Origin: Actinoalloteichus caeruleus DSM 43889
GTDB lineage: Bacteria > Actinomycetota > Actinomycetes > Mycobacteriales > Pseudonocardiaceae
NCBI RefSeq assembly: GCF_000429185.2
Contig: NZ_AUBJ02000001.1
Coordinates: 3,348,001 to 3,412,000 of the forward strand
Direction of reading: 5' to 3'
DNA length: 64,000 bases
A program made the position numbers and the translations under genes. Under the pieces are notes generated by a model, which ran no database searches, was not told where the DNA came from, and saw only the letters and a list, made by a program, of their open reading frames with translations. Positions 54,224 to 64,000 of the stretch are shown here, one piece after another. Positions within the stretch are counted from its first letter, which is position 1. Every line of letters begins with the position of its first letter.

Positions 54224-55753
54224 TCAGTCCCGGCAGACCAGCCCCTCGGGCGGCGGCTCCAGGTCGATCAGGTAGCGGGCCTCGTGCTCCCTGGCGCAAC
54301 CGGAGTTCAGCGCGGCGGTGTGGCCATCGCCGTCGAAGGTGAGCAGCCGGGCGTCCTCGAACTGGGCCGCGAGGGCCTCGGCCCAGTGGGCCGGCGTGGC
54401 CGGGTCGTGGGCACTGGTCGCGACCAGCACGGTGGGCGTTCCGCTCACCTGGTGCTCCCTCGGCGGGTTCGCCGGCTCCACCGGCCAGCCCGCGCACCCA
54501 CTGGCGAAGTCCGAGAACTCGGTGTACCGCCACATGACGGGGGCGAGCTCGCGGAGCGCCCGCCGCTGTTCCCGCATCGCGGCGTAGGTGGGGGTGCCGG
54601 CGGTGAAGTCGTGACAGCCGACGATGCGGTAGGCGGGGTATCCGGGGCTGACGAACATGGTGGCCGAGACCAGGGACGCGGCGTCGGGTCCTTCGGGGTC
54701 CAGGGCCTCGGCCACCGCCTCGGCGAGCGCCGGCCACATGTCGCGCAGGTTCAGGTAGCCGTAGATACCCGCTGTCACCTCCGTCGCGGTGGCGGACCGG
54801 CCGGCGTCGGAGTTCCACACCCCGGACTCCTCCGCGGTGTCGAGGAGTCGCCGGACCTCCTCCACGACCTCGCGGTGCCGGAGCACGCAGTCCGAGGAGC
54901 CCGCGCACCAGTCCGCGAAGCGGCCCAGCGCGGCCTCGGTGGCCACCGCCTCGTCCCTGGCGGCGGTGAACGGGTCGAGGCTGTGGTCGACGGCCCCGTC
55001 CAGCACCATCGCGCGCACCCGCTCGGGGTACAGCTCCGCGTACAGCAGCCCGATCTCCGTTCCGTAGGAGAGACCGAGCCAGGAGATCTGCTCCTCACCC
55101 AGCGCCGCCCGGATCGCATCGACGTCCCTGGCGACGCTGCCGGTGTCCATGTGGTCAACCAGCCGCCCGGACTCGGCCCGGCAGCCCAGGCCGACCTCCC
55201 TGTTGTGCCGGAGCAGCTGGACGTACTCGGGGAGACTGGCGGGCTGGTGGCTGACGGTGTGGTCGTGCGGCGAGCGGGCGCAGGTGGCGGGTGTGCTCTC
55301 GCCGACCCCCCTCGGGTCGAACCCGACGAGGTCGAAGTGCTCGCGCAGCGGCAGGAACTCCGGCATTCCCAGCCCCATGCCGCCGTACTGGACGGTCTGC
55401 ACGCCGGAGCCACCGGGACCGCCGGGGTTCACCAGGAGCGCCCCGACCCGCTCGTCCTCCTCCCTCGCGGGCAGTCGGTTGAGCGCGAGGTCGATGGTCC
55501 CGGCGTCCGGGGCCGCCCAGTCGAGGGGGACGGCGAGGGTCGCGCACTCCAGGTCCGGCGGGGTGTGCTCGGTCGCGCAGGAGGACCACGCGACGGGTTC
55601 GGGCTCGGGACCGGTGGTCGGGTCGGCGGCCGCCGCGGCGGGCAGGAGCGCCGTGAAGAGTCCGGCGAGGGCCAGTGCCGGCGGAGTCGCGTGTCGGCGC
55701 AGGCCTCGGGACGGTGCGCCGTCACGCCGTTCGTGGTGCGGATGTCGTGTCAC
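54224..55753 (-). CDS. Secreted TAP-type alpha/beta-hydrolase peptidase
   Basis: A 509-residue secreted enzyme of the Streptomyces tripeptidyl-aminopeptidase (SlpD/SlpE/TAP) group. The signal peptide is about residues 14-40, ending AAAAADP. The oxyanion region NPGGPGGSG, FDPRGVGEST, and the nucleophile GLSYGTE follow. The C-terminal TAP-like domain ends with the catalytic-His motif DGDGHTA and a conserved Cys. It removes short peptides from protein N-termini outside the cell. GTG 55753 has GGGAGGG seven bases upstream. It is divergent from guaB1. Confidence 0.87.
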   Translation of the reverse strand: MTRHPHHERRDGAPSRGLRRHATPPALALAGLFTALLPAAAAADPTTGPEPEPVAWSSCATEHTPPDLECATLAVPLDWAAPDAGTIDLALNRLPAREEDERVGALLVNPGGPGGSGVQTVQYGGMGLGMPEFLPLREHFDLVGFDPRGVGESTPATCARSPHDHTVSHQPASLPEYVQLLRHNREVGLGCRAESGRLVDHMDTGSVARDVDAIRAALGEEQISWLGLSYGTEIGLLYAELYPERVRAMVLDGAVDHSLDPFTAARDEAVATEAALGRFADWCAGSSDCVLRHREVVEEVRRLLDTAEESGVWNSDAGRSATATEVTAGIYGYLNLRDMWPALAEAVAEALDPEGPDAASLVSATMFVSPGYPAYRIVGCHDFTAGTPTYAAMREQRRALRELAPVMWRYTEFSDFASGCAGWPVEPANPPREHQVSGTPTVLVATSAHDPATPAHWAEALAAQFEDARLLTFDGDGHTAALNSGCAREHEARYLIDLEPPPEGLVCRD

Positions 55754-55815
55754 GCGGAGACCCTCCCGCCCCACTCGCCCCACCGCATCCGGGCCCTCCC
55801 GGGTCTCCTCCCTGA

Positions 55816-57390
<1,575 letters not shown>

Positions 57391-57414
57391 GCGGACGCGG
57401 CCGCCCGGTGCGCT

Positions 57415-57453
57415 CCTCCCCTCCTCGATACGGCGATCACCGAGGAGGGGAGG
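57415..57453 (+). terminator. Terminator after guaB1
   Basis: A perfect 13-bp stem (57415-57427 with 57441-57453) over a 13-base loop lies 24 bases after the guaB1 stop. The second copy of the repeat has no equivalent. Confidence 0.7.
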
Positions 57454-57461
57454 GCGCCGTG

Positions 57462-57500
57462 CCCTGGCGGGATGGGCAGCGGGGTCGAAGGCGCTTGACC
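57462..57500 (+). repeat. Decayed copy of the downstream ABC gene start
   Basis: CCCTGGCGGGATGGGCA and the following bases match 59006-59044, which spans the start codon of the ABC ATPase gene. They agree at about 28 of the first 34 positions and then diverge after an apparent one-base shift. No usable frame follows. Confidence 0.65.
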
Positions 57501-57588
57501 GGGGAATGCGGTACTCGAGACTCGGCGACAACCCAGTCCCGGGCGCGGCGGAACGACTTCGCCGTCGGCCTCAGCTGGCGGAGGCGTG

Positions 57589-58455
57589 TTACTCACCGCG
57601 CGTGAGAGCGAGCCGCCAGCTGGCATAGTCGCGTGCGAGGCGCGCTCGACCGTGTGCTCCCGAGATGTCCCCGGTCACCGCCCAGTAGCCCCACAGCCCG
57701 GCGATGTGCGTGGCGAACGCGGTCAGGCGCTCGTCGTCGACGAAATGCGACAGATGGGTGCGTGCCCACGTCTCGGCCTCGTGCGGGGTGTGCCCGGCCT
57801 CGACGAGCCGGAGCACCAGGAACGCGGGATCCACCCAGGCCGCGCCGCACCCCGGATAACCCCAGTCCACCACTCGCACGACACTCGCCTCGATCAGGAA
57901 CTGTTCACCGTGTAGGTCGGTGTGCGCGAGGCGATCCCCCTCCGCTCCCCCGGGGAACCGGGAGGCCCATCGCACAGCCTCGTCCGTGTCCCACCCGACC
58001 ACCGCATCGGGTGCTTCCGCTGCCAGCCGGTACCACCAGTCCGTGACACCCCACCGAACGCGCAGCGGCTTCAGCCCCGAACCCGGCCGCTGGCCGATGC
58101 GGTTGACCACCTCAGCCACCAAAGGCAGGTCCGGGGACCCCGGGGAGAGATTCGCGGCGCGTCCGGGCACATGCTCGAACACCACCACCAACCACTCCCC
58201 AACGTCCTCGGCCACCAGCACGGCGGGGGCCAGACCGCCCGTCAGAGGCGCGGCCGTGATCTCGTTGCGAAGCCACCGCATCCGCTTCGACACCCCGCGC
58301 ACGGCCTTGAGGAACACGTCGGGCCCGGCCGCCGTGCCAAGTACGCTGGCGACGTCGGCGGACTGCCCCGCACGAACCGGGTGTGCGGCCACCACGGGCC
58401 CGAGGTGCGTTCGCACCACGTCCCGCACGTGCTCCGGTAGGTGATGCCAGCTCAC
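57589..58455 (-). CDS. APH-fold phosphotransferase, altered catalytic loop
   Basis: A 288-residue kinase-like protein of the aminoglycoside phosphotransferase superfamily. The ATP-binding Lys50 (DVFLKAV), Glu65, the catalytic loop HTDLHGEQ at 178-185 and the metal-binding VDWG at 196-199 are visible. Asp180 is kept, but the usual Asn five residues later is Gln185, which may weaken metal binding. GTG 58455 has GGAGGGAG about six bases upstream. Codon use is slightly less GC-rich than the neighbours. It lies within a repeat-bracketed insert, so it is probably acquired DNA. Substrate unknown. Confidence 0.78.
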   Translation of the reverse strand: MSWHHLPEHVRDVVRTHLGPVVAAHPVRAGQSADVASVLGTAAGPDVFLKAVRGVSKRMRWLRNEITAAPLTGGLAPAVLVAEDVGEWLVVVFEHVPGRAANLSPGSPDLPLVAEVVNRIGQRPGSGLKPLRVRWGVTDWWYRLAAEAPDAVVGWDTDEAVRWASRFPGGAEGDRLAHTDLHGEQFLIEASVVRVVDWGYPGCGAAWVDPAFLVLRLVEAGHTPHEAETWARTHLSHFVDDERLTAFATHIAGLWGYWAVTGDISGAHGRARLARDYASWRLALTRGE

Positions 58456-58509
58456 GTAGCTCCCTCCTCCTGCTATCGGTTGCCCTGGTTCTCGTTGCTC
58501 CTGCCCACA

Positions 58510-58799
58510 TCGACGACGCGCGTGACCGCGTGCGCCGGTCCATCGCCCGCTGTTCGCCAACCCAGGCCCGCGCACGCGCGTTCTCCCTGGGGAAGCTCGC
58601 CATCCTCGAACTCAACGTTGGCGACGCGAGTCAAGGACTCATCCACGGTGAGCGAGCGCTGAGCGCGGAGGCACCCCTGAAATCGCGGCGGGCGAAGGAC
58701 GACCTGGCCGAAATCCGCAGGGCGTTGGGCAGGCGCGCGGACGTCACCGGTGCCGCCGAGTCGCGCTCGCGCCTTACCCAGGTGTTGAAGTCCGCGTGA
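58510..58799 (+). pseudogene. C-terminal fragment of an XRE-TPR type regulator
   Basis: Residues ARARAFSLGKLAILELNVGD, then GERALSAEAPLKSRRAKDDL, then RSRLTQVL at the stop match the end of actinobacterial helix-turn-helix proteins with tetratricopeptide-like tails. No helix-turn-helix domain, start codon or ribosome-binding site precedes it, and the upstream sequence is antisense to the APH-fold gene. It is therefore a truncated remnant. Confidence 0.55.
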
Positions 58800-58919
58800 C
58801 CCGCCTCCCCTGCCGAAGCACCCGGCGGGGCCGCCAACCGGGCGCGTGGCGGGCCACCGCAACCGCGTTCGTAACGGATCTCCGTAGGTCAACGTCCGTC
58901 CCGTCCTCGAACTCCCCCA

Positions 58920-58961
58920 GCCGGTTTCGCGGAGGGTCGCCCGCTGCCCGCCGGCTGGTGA
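58920..58961 (+). repeat. Direct repeat, copy 2 (guaB1 3' end)
   Basis: A second copy of the last 42 bases of guaB1 (41 of 42 identical), including a stop codon in frame, lies 55 bases before the ABC ATPase gene. It is not attached to any gene here. Confidence 0.9.
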
Positions 58962-59015
58962 ACAGGGCCGGCCGCAGCGGTCGCCGAGCACCGGGCACCG
59001 TCCTACCCTGGCGGG

Positions 59016-60101
59016 ATGGGCAACGCTGTCGAGGTCGTTGACCTGGTCAAACAGTACCGTCGACGGCCCACTAGGGCCGTCGACGGACTGGGGTTCACCG
59101 TCGAACACGGTGAGGTGTTCGGCCTGCTCGGCCCCAACGGAGCGGGCAAGACCACCACCGTCGGCGTCCTGACCACCCGGGTGCTACCGACCTCCGGCCG
59201 CGCCGAGGTCGAGGGGGTGGACGTGGTCCGCTCCCCCGAACGAGCGAGACAACTGTTCGCGGTGGTCCCCCAGCGGATCAACCTCGACCGTTCCCTCAAC
59301 GTCCGGCAGAACCTGCTGTTCCACGCCACCTACCACGGGGTCCCCCGCGCCAGGAGGAACCGACTGGCCGACGAGCTGCTGGAACGGATGGGCCTGGCCG
59401 ACCACCGCCGAGGTCTGGTCGACAAGCTCTCCGGCGGGCAGTCCCAGCGGCTGATGATCGCCCGCGCCCTGATGCACGAGCCACGGGTGATGTTCCTCGA
59501 CGAACCGTCCACCGGGCTGGACCCCCAGGCGCGCCTGTTCGTGCACGACAGGGTGCTGAGCCTGCGGGGGCAGGGCGTGACGGTCGTGCTCACCACCCAC
59601 GACATGGCCGAGGCCGCCAAGCTGTGCGACCGGGTGGGGATCGTGGACCACGGCCGCCTGCTGGCCCTGGACACACCGGCCGGCCTGACCTCCTCGCTGC
59701 CCGGCAGCAACACCCTGACCTTGGTGGTGGAACCGGGGCGAGCCGACCCCCGTGGCCTGGTGGACGCGGTGTCCAGGGTGCCGTCGGTGCTGCGGGTCGA
59801 GCACGTCGACCGGGCGCGGGACGAGGCGGGGGATGCGGCGGGGCTGGGGGACGCCCCCGAGTCGCCCGGGCGGGAGGCGCCCGAGGCTGGGCCGGGCGAG
59901 GGCATCGCGCCGGCGGCCCCCGGTCGGGCGGGGGACCGGACGTGCGCGCTGCGCGTCTACCTCGACGCCAACCCGACGGGCGTGCTCCCCACCGTGCTGG
60001 GCGCGGTGGCCGCGACCGGGGGCACGGTGTCGGACGTGTCGATCGGTCGGGGCACGTTGGAGGACGTGTTCATCCAGCTCACCGGTCGGGAGCTGCGGTG
60101 A
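59016..60101 (+). CDS. DrrA-like ABC exporter ATPase
   Basis: A 361-residue drug-resistance-type ATPase. Walker A GPNGAGKTTT is at 39-48, the signature LSGGQSQR is present, and Walker B is VMFLDEPSTGLD followed by TTHDM. The DrrA-type C-terminal domain ends VSIGRGTLEDVFIQLTGREL. A low-complexity Ala/Gly/Pro/Glu insertion (about 268-310) interrupts this tail. ATG 59016 is used; a decayed copy of this start lies upstream. The permease start overlaps the stop by four bases. The substrate could be a drug, lipid or lipoglycan precursor. Confidence 0.9.
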   Translation: MGNAVEVVDLVKQYRRRPTRAVDGLGFTVEHGEVFGLLGPNGAGKTTTVGVLTTRVLPTSGRAEVEGVDVVRSPERARQLFAVVPQRINLDRSLNVRQNLLFHATYHGVPRARRNRLADELLERMGLADHRRGLVDKLSGGQSQRLMIARALMHEPRVMFLDEPSTGLDPQARLFVHDRVLSLRGQGVTVVLTTHDMAEAAKLCDRVGIVDHGRLLALDTPAGLTSSLPGSNTLTLVVEPGRADPRGLVDAVSRVPSVLRVEHVDRARDEAGDAAGLGDAPESPGREAPEAGPGEGIAPAAPGRAGDRTCALRVYLDANPTGVLPTVLGAVAATGGTVSDVSIGRGTLEDVFIQLTGRELR

Positions 60102-60922
60102 GCGGCTCGGCGGGCGGGGCGGTGGCGGCGCCTGGGCCAGCGGGTCGGCACCGGGTCGCGGCGCGGACCTTCCTGGCAGTGCTCTGGCGGGACGTCTTCG
60201 TCACGGGACGTGAGCTGCCCTCCTTCCTCGCCCAGGTGCTCATCCAGCCCTTCTTCCTGCTGTTCATCTTCGGCAAGGTGCTCGCCGACCTCGGTTACGT
60301 GCAGGGTGACTACGTCCAGGTCCTGTTGCCCGGCATCGTCGCGCTCAACGGTTTCCTCGGCGCGTTCCAGAACACGGCGCTGCCACTGGTGCTCGACTTC
60401 AGCTTCTCCAAGGAGATCGAGGACAGGTTGCTCGCGCCGATGCCCGTCGCGCTCGTCGCCGTGGAGAAGATCGTGTTCGGGGCGCTGCGCGGTCTGGTGG
60501 CGGCCCTGCTGATGATCCCGGTCGGGGCGCTGGTGCTGGGCGGGATCTCGTGGCGGACGAGCGGGCTGCCGGTGGCGGTCGTCGTGCTGGTGCTCGGCGC
60601 GCTCGCCGGTGCCTCCCTCGGTCTCGTCATGGGCACCGCGGTGCCGCCGAGGCGGATCAACGTGCTGTTCGCGGTGGTGTTGACCCCGCTGATCTTCACC
60701 GGTGCGACGCAGTTCCCGTGGCCCTCCCTGGAGCGGCTGCCGTGGTTCCAGTGGATCTGCGTGCTGAACCCCCTGACCTACGCGAGCGAGGGGATGCGGG
60801 CGGAGCTGGCCCCGGAGGTCCCGCACATGCCGCTCGCCGTCTGCCTTCCGGTGCTCGTGCTGTCCTGCCTGCTCTTCGGGGCGTTGGGCGTCGCCGGGTT
60901 CCGGCGGCGGGCGCTGGACTGA
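60098..60922 (+). CDS. DrrB-like ABC-2 permease
   Basis: A 274-residue membrane subunit with six hydrophobic segments and the ABC-2 pattern. A FLAQVLIQPFFLLFIFGKVL first span, the NGFLGAFQNTALPLVLDFSFSKEIEDRLLAP cytoplasmic segment and FTGATQFPWPSLERLPWF near the end are typical of DrrB exporters. It starts at GTG 60098, overlapping the ATPase stop by four bases. Its last codons form one arm of the following terminator. Confidence 0.88.
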   Translation: MSGSAGGAVAAPGPAGRHRVAARTFLAVLWRDVFVTGRELPSFLAQVLIQPFFLLFIFGKVLADLGYVQGDYVQVLLPGIVALNGFLGAFQNTALPLVLDFSFSKEIEDRLLAPMPVALVAVEKIVFGALRGLVAALLMIPVGALVLGGISWRTSGLPVAVVVLVLGALAGASLGLVMGTAVPPRRINVLFAVVLTPLIFTGATQFPWPSLERLPWFQWICVLNPLTYASEGMRAELAPEVPHMPLAVCLPVLVLSCLLFGALGVAGFRRRALD

Positions 60923-60934
60923 GCGCCCGCCGCC
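60903..60934. terminator. Bidirectional terminator between exporter and phoH2
   Basis: A perfect 12-bp stem (60903-60914 with 60923-60934) with an 8-base loop contains the permease stop codon and lies seven bases before the phoH2 3' end. Confidence 0.7.
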
Positions 60935-60940
60935 GTCCCG

Positions 60941-62383
60941 TCAGGCGACGTCGACCTCCAGCATCTCGGTCACCAGCGCCGCGATGGGCGACCGCTCGGA
61001 ACGGGTGAGGGTGATGTGCGCGAAGAGCGGGTGCCCCTTCAGCTTCTCGATGACGGCGGCGACCCCGTCGTGGCGGCCCACCCGGAGGTTGTCCCGTTGG
61101 GCGACGTCGTGGGTCAGCACGACACGGGAACCGCTGCCCAACCGGGACAGGACCGTGAGCAGGACGTTCCGCTCCAGCGACTGCGCCTCGTCCACGATCA
61201 CGAAGCAGTCGTGGAGTGAGCGCCCTCGGATGTGGGTGAGCGGCAGGACCTCCAGCATCCCCCGGTCGGTGACCTCGTCGATCACGTCGCGGCTCACCAG
61301 GGCGCCGAGGGTGTCGTACACCGCCTGCCCCCAGGGGGACATCTTCTCGTTCTCGGTGCCGGGCAGGTAGCCGAGGTCCTGACCGCCCACGGCGTACACC
61401 GGCCGGAACACCACGACCTTGCGGTGCCGTCGGCGCTCCATCACCGACTCCAGCCCCGCGCAGAGCGCGAGCGCGGACTTGCCGGTTCCGGCCCGGCCCC
61501 CGAGGGAGACGATCCCGATGTCGGGGTCGAGCAGCAGGTCGAGGGCGATGCGCTGCTCGGAGGAACGCCCGTGCAGTCCGAACGCCTCCCGGTCACCTCT
61601 GACCAGTCTCACCTGCTTGTCCGGGGTGACCCGGCCCAGCGCGCTCGCCGTGCCGGCGAGCAGCCGGAGCCCGGTGTTGCAGGGCAGCTCGCGTGCCTGT
61701 TCCAGGTCGGCGCTCCCGGCCCGGAACAGTTCGTCGACCTCCTCGGCGCTCACCTCGAGGTCGACCGTGCCGGTCCACCCTGACGGGGTGACGTTCTGCG
61801 CCCGGTACTCGTCGGCGGGCAGTCCGACGGCGGCGGCCTTCACCCGGAGCGGCATGTCCTTGGTGACGAGGGTGACGCGGCGTCCCTCCGCCGCGAGGTT
61901 CAGGGCGCAGGCCAGGATCCTGGTGTCGTTCGAGTCGGTGCGGAAACCCGGCGGGAGCACCTGGGGGTCGGAGTGGTTCAGCTCCACGTGCAGCGTCCCG
62001 CCGTCGTCCCCCACGGGGACGGGCTGGTCGAGACGACCGTGCCGTGACCGGAGGTCGTCCAGGAGCCGCAGGGCCTCTCTCGCGAACCACCCGAGGTCGG
62101 GGTGGTGCCGTTTCGCCTCCAGCTCGCTGATGACCACGAGGGGCAGCACCACCGCGTGCTCGGCGAAGCGGGTGGCGGCCCACGGGTCGGACAACAGGAC
62201 GGAGGTGTCGAGCACGAAGGCCGTTCCCGTCCCGGTCCTGGTCGTGCTGGTCCTTCGGCGGCCGGTGGCGCGGCTCGGCTGGGACCGGGTGGACCGGGTG
62301 CTGGCTGGACCCGCCTCCGGCGCGTCGGCGCCGGGGGTGGTGGAACGGCTGGAGGATCGCCTCGAAGTACGGGGTGCGGTCAC
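60941..62383 (-). CDS. phoH2: PIN-PhoH fusion protein (PhoH2)
   Basis: A 480-residue protein. A disordered Thr/Ser/Arg-rich N-terminus of about 52 residues precedes a PIN ribonuclease domain (about 54-200; acidic residues Asp59, Glu87 and Asp153). A PhoH-type ATPase domain follows (about 265-475; Walker A GRAGTGKS at 296-303, Walker B FVIVDEAQ). Mycobacterial PhoH2 is an RNA helicase/ribonuclease in a toxin-antitoxin-like pair with a short upstream gene. GTG 62383 has GGGAG six bases upstream. A 66-codon frame ends 11 bases before it. Confidence 0.92.
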   Translation of the reverse strand: MTAPRTSRRSSSRSTTPGADAPEAGPASTRSTRSQPSRATGRRRTSTTRTGTGTAFVLDTSVLLSDPWAATRFAEHAVVLPLVVISELEAKRHHPDLGWFAREALRLLDDLRSRHGRLDQPVPVGDDGGTLHVELNHSDPQVLPPGFRTDSNDTRILACALNLAAEGRRVTLVTKDMPLRVKAAAVGLPADEYRAQNVTPSGWTGTVDLEVSAEEVDELFRAGSADLEQARELPCNTGLRLLAGTASALGRVTPDKQVRLVRGDREAFGLHGRSSEQRIALDLLLDPDIGIVSLGGRAGTGKSALALCAGLESVMERRRHRKVVVFRPVYAVGGQDLGYLPGTENEKMSPWGQAVYDTLGALVSRDVIDEVTDRGMLEVLPLTHIRGRSLHDCFVIVDEAQSLERNVLLTVLSRLGSGSRVVLTHDVAQRDNLRVGRHDGVAAVIEKLKGHPLFAHITLTRSERSPIAALVTEMLEVDVA

Positions 62384-62393
62384 GGCAACTCCC

Positions 62394-62594
62394 TCACGGC
62401 CACGCGGACGCGGCCGCACGTCGCTGGGCCGGGCCCGCCCAGAGGTGGCCGTCGGTGACGCCGTCGGGCGAACGCCGCCGCGAGCCGACCGGGCCGGCTG
62501 CCGGCCCCGCGCTCGTGACGAACGGTTCCACCGCCGTACCGATCACTGCCACGACTAGGGCCTCCCGGGGCAGGCCGCCTCCGACACGACCCAC
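62394..62594 (-). CDS. Small ORF upstream of phoH2, possible PhoAT-like partner
   Basis: A 66-codon frame from GTG 62594 that ends 11 bases before phoH2 and starts 9 bases behind a promoter-like pair. It has a hydrophobic middle ([15 protein letters not shown]) and a basic C-terminus. It has no Shine-Dalgarno and no recognised domain. In mycobacteria a short gene (phoAT) precedes phoH2 and acts as its antitoxin; this frame occupies that place but I cannot show homology. It may simply be a leader. Confidence 0.3.
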   Translation of the reverse strand: MGRVGGGLPREALVVAVIGTAVEPFVTSAGPAAGPVGSRRRSPDGVTDGHLWAGPAQRRAAASAWP

Positions 62595-62603
62595 CGCTTC
62601 CGG

Positions 62604-62633
62604 ACGCTACCTAAGCGCACAGCTTTGTGACAG
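62604..62633 (-). promoter_or_regulatory. Putative promoter of the phoH2 unit
   Basis: CTGTCA (-35, 62628-62633) and TAGCGT (-10, 62604-62609) on the minus strand are 18 bases apart. The -35 agrees with TTGACA at four of six positions. Confidence 0.5.
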
Positions 62634-62639
62634 GCAGCC

Positions 62640-63327
62640 AGGCAGGTGATTCAGTGAACGGAAACCCGCACGCTACGTGCGGTCCCACCACGCGCCCCTC
62701 GCCCGTTGTCCAGGGCCGAACAGGTGAAACACCCGCGGCAGCGGGTGCGCTTGTCGGCGGTCGACTCGCCTCGGGCGGATCAACCACCGCCGCCGGAACC
62801 ACTCGGTGAGGCGATCCGGGGTCTCGGGCGGACCGCCCGAGGACCGCTCCGGAGTGGAGCGCGAGTCCTCAGCGGCACGCCCTGCCCCGAGGCCGAACCA
62901 CGGTAGCGACTCGTCACATGCGCCGGAGGCGGTGCGCCGCCGCCGAGCGGGCGCGGGTCACGACCGAGGGTGCCGTCGGCGGGTCTCTTAGCAGATGGAG
63001 ACCCTCCCATCAGGACCCGTCCCCCCACGTCCTACCTGTGGCGACCACACGGAGTGATCACCGCACGAGGCCGTGAGCTGGAATTTTGCTTATCCGAGTG
63101 AACCTCGATATTCCCCCTATTTTCACCCTTCAGGATGACCATCGACGAGGTGAACCCGAATAACATGAAACTGTTTCTCACTCAATGGTGTGATCCGGTT
63201 TTCGATTCGCGGGACCCCCTGTTAGTTTTCCCTCCGAAAGGCGTCCGACGCCCCACCAGACCCGAATTCCGGTTCGGGCCACAGTGCACCACGGCGTGTT
63301 CCGGAAGGCGGAGGAGAAGGAGTCGGG
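62640..63327. other. Intergenic region with hairpin and AT-rich patch
   Basis: I see no convincing gene here. A perfect 7-bp hairpin (62981-62987 with 62998-63004) and a distinctly AT-rich stretch at about 63075-63240 stand out. The latter is a likely promoter region for the chaplin-like gene downstream. Confidence 0.45.
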
Positions 63328-63486
63328 ATGTCCTTGTCGAAGCTGGTCGCCGGGAGTGGCTCGGAGACCGTAAACGCCCGCGGAGGAGCTGTCGGAACAA
63401 CCTGCAGGTCAGTTCCGACGAGGCGGGAACCCCAGGCACGACGCCGGGCGCGTCCAGCACGGGGACCGTCGTCCCGCAAGGGATGA
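63328..63486 (+). CDS. Possible 52-residue ORF upstream of the chaplin-like gene
   Basis: An ATG at 63328 follows a very good ribosome-binding site (GGAGGAGAAGGAG). The frame of 52 codons begins MSLSKLVAGSGSET and becomes Arg-rich. It ends 84 bases before the chaplin-like gene. No family is recognised. It could be a small protein, a leader peptide or chance. Confidence 0.3.
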   Translation: MSLSKLVAGSGSETVNARGGAVGTTCRSVPTRREPQARRRARPARGPSSRKG

Positions 63487-63570
63487 CTGCTCGCGCAGCG
63501 CTCAGCTGTGGGCCGCGAGCAACAGCGCACCGGGACTCCCGAAACACACGACCCTGAGGAGAACATCGTG

Positions 63571-63828
63571 ATGAAGAAGGCAGGTGCTGTGGCTGGCGCC
63601 GCAGCCGGTCTGATGATGCTGGCCCCCGTCGCGAGCGCCGACAGCTACGACAACGACGGCATCAACATTCTGAACGACAACAACCTGAGCGTGCTGCCGA
63701 TCCAGCTCTGCGGCAACAACGTCGCGGTCCTCGGCGTGATCATTCCGGTTGCCTCGCCGCAGATCAACGACTGCACCAACGCCCCGATCCTGGACCACAA
63801 CAAGGTCGAGATCGAAGCGGGCAAGTGA
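63571..63828 (+). CDS. Chaplin-like small secreted protein
   Basis: An 85-residue secreted peptide. The signal peptide spans residues 1-23 (MKKAGAVAGAAAGLMMLAPV, cleavage after ASA). The mature part of about 62 residues is rich in Asn, Ile and Val. It has two Cys (47 and 68) around LCGNNVAVLGVIIPV, reminiscent of the chaplin domain (Cys-Gly-Asn...Cys) that self-assembles into surface amyloid films on aerial hyphae. It differs from classical chaplins in length and in an acidic, Asn/Asp-rich start. GAGGAG precedes the start; GTG 63568 is an equally possible initiation codon. Confidence 0.75.
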   Translation: MKKAGAVAGAAAGLMMLAPVASADSYDNDGINILNDNNLSVLPIQLCGNNVAVLGVIIPVASPQINDCTNAPILDHNKVEIEAGK

Positions 63829-63854
63829 GGTAACGCCTCGGCGTTGCCCCCGGA

Positions 63855-63880
63855 GGGCGTCCGGAGCGATCCGGGCGCCC
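63855..63880 (+). terminator. Terminator after the chaplin-like gene
   Basis: A 10-bp stem (one G-U pair; 63855-63864 with 63871-63880) with a 6-base loop, followed by TTC, lies 26 bases after the stop codon. Confidence 0.6.
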
Positions 63881-64000
63881 TTCGCCTGTCCGGGGGTTGG
63901 GCGTCACCGATCCCGCGCCGAACTCGGGCGAACGGGTCACCGGCACCCCGGGCGGGCCGGCTCCCCCCAGCCGCACCGGCCGCGCCCCGCGCGGGTTCAG

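Noticed and set aside
63135-63557. A 140-codon plus-strand frame in the AT-rich region before the chaplin-like gene
   Set aside because: Codon use is inconsistent along its length, there is no ribosome-binding site of quality, and no motif is seen.

Overview
The window is very GC-rich DNA from an actinomycete. The gene content suggests the order Pseudonocardiales, though this is inferred from family knowledge and not from a database match. The supporting content is mycothiol synthesis (mshB), a seven-iron ferredoxin, GuaB1, a PIN-PhoH protein, a lipid droplet-associated protein, decayed Scr1-type DUF5753/DUF397 regulators and a short chaplin-like secreted protein. From memory, much of the backbone keeps the order of two Mycobacterium tuberculosis blocks: fdxC-mshB-lpqW-typA and ychF-DUF6542-ispH-Rv1109c-xseA-xseB-Rv1100-glpX-fum-phoH2.

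Region 1-13.5 kb holds the ferredoxin (partial), a GNAT enzyme, a small membrane protein with mshB, and a complete oligopeptide/dipeptide-type ABC importer operon (binding lipoprotein, two permeases, two ATPases) with a double hairpin behind the lipoprotein gene. It continues with an LpqW-like lipoprotein, typA, and a small membrane protein whose 3' end looks frameshifted. Region 13.5-16.1 kb is an accessory, decaying patch: a DUF397 gene, a DUF5753 pseudogene with a stop codon, a truncated gene, an unrecognised gene, an 8-bp tandem repeat and a VanZ-like remnant.

Region 16-32 kb has an SRPBCC-Nudix fusion, then a two-component system divergent from a LolA-like protein plus ABC exporter with paired OmpR-type direct repeats between them. 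Next come thiBPQ behind a TPP riboswitch, a YeeE/YedE-type thiosulfate transporter, pterin carbinolamine dehydratase, a GT87 mannosyltransferase-like membrane protein and an APH-fold kinase. Region 32-47 kb is genome maintenance and isoprenoid backbone: a hydrolase coupled to ychF, sbcDC behind a textbook LexA box, rmuC, a DUF6542 protein, ispH, a lipid droplet-associated protein, and xseA/unknown/xseB. A gene-poor stretch of about 1.2 kb with short tandem repeats sits before ispH.

Region 47-64 kb has a DUF4245 protein, a membrane acyltransferase, glpX, a secreted S1 protease, a thioredoxin-reductase-like ferredoxin-NADP reductase, fumC, a secreted TAP-type peptidase and guaB1. A 1.5-kb accessory insert (APH-fold kinase plus a regulator fragment) follows, bracketed by copies of the last codons of guaB1. 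After it come a DrrAB-like exporter, phoH2 with a small upstream ORF, and the chaplin-like gene. No rRNA, tRNA, CRISPR array, transposase or integrase was seen.
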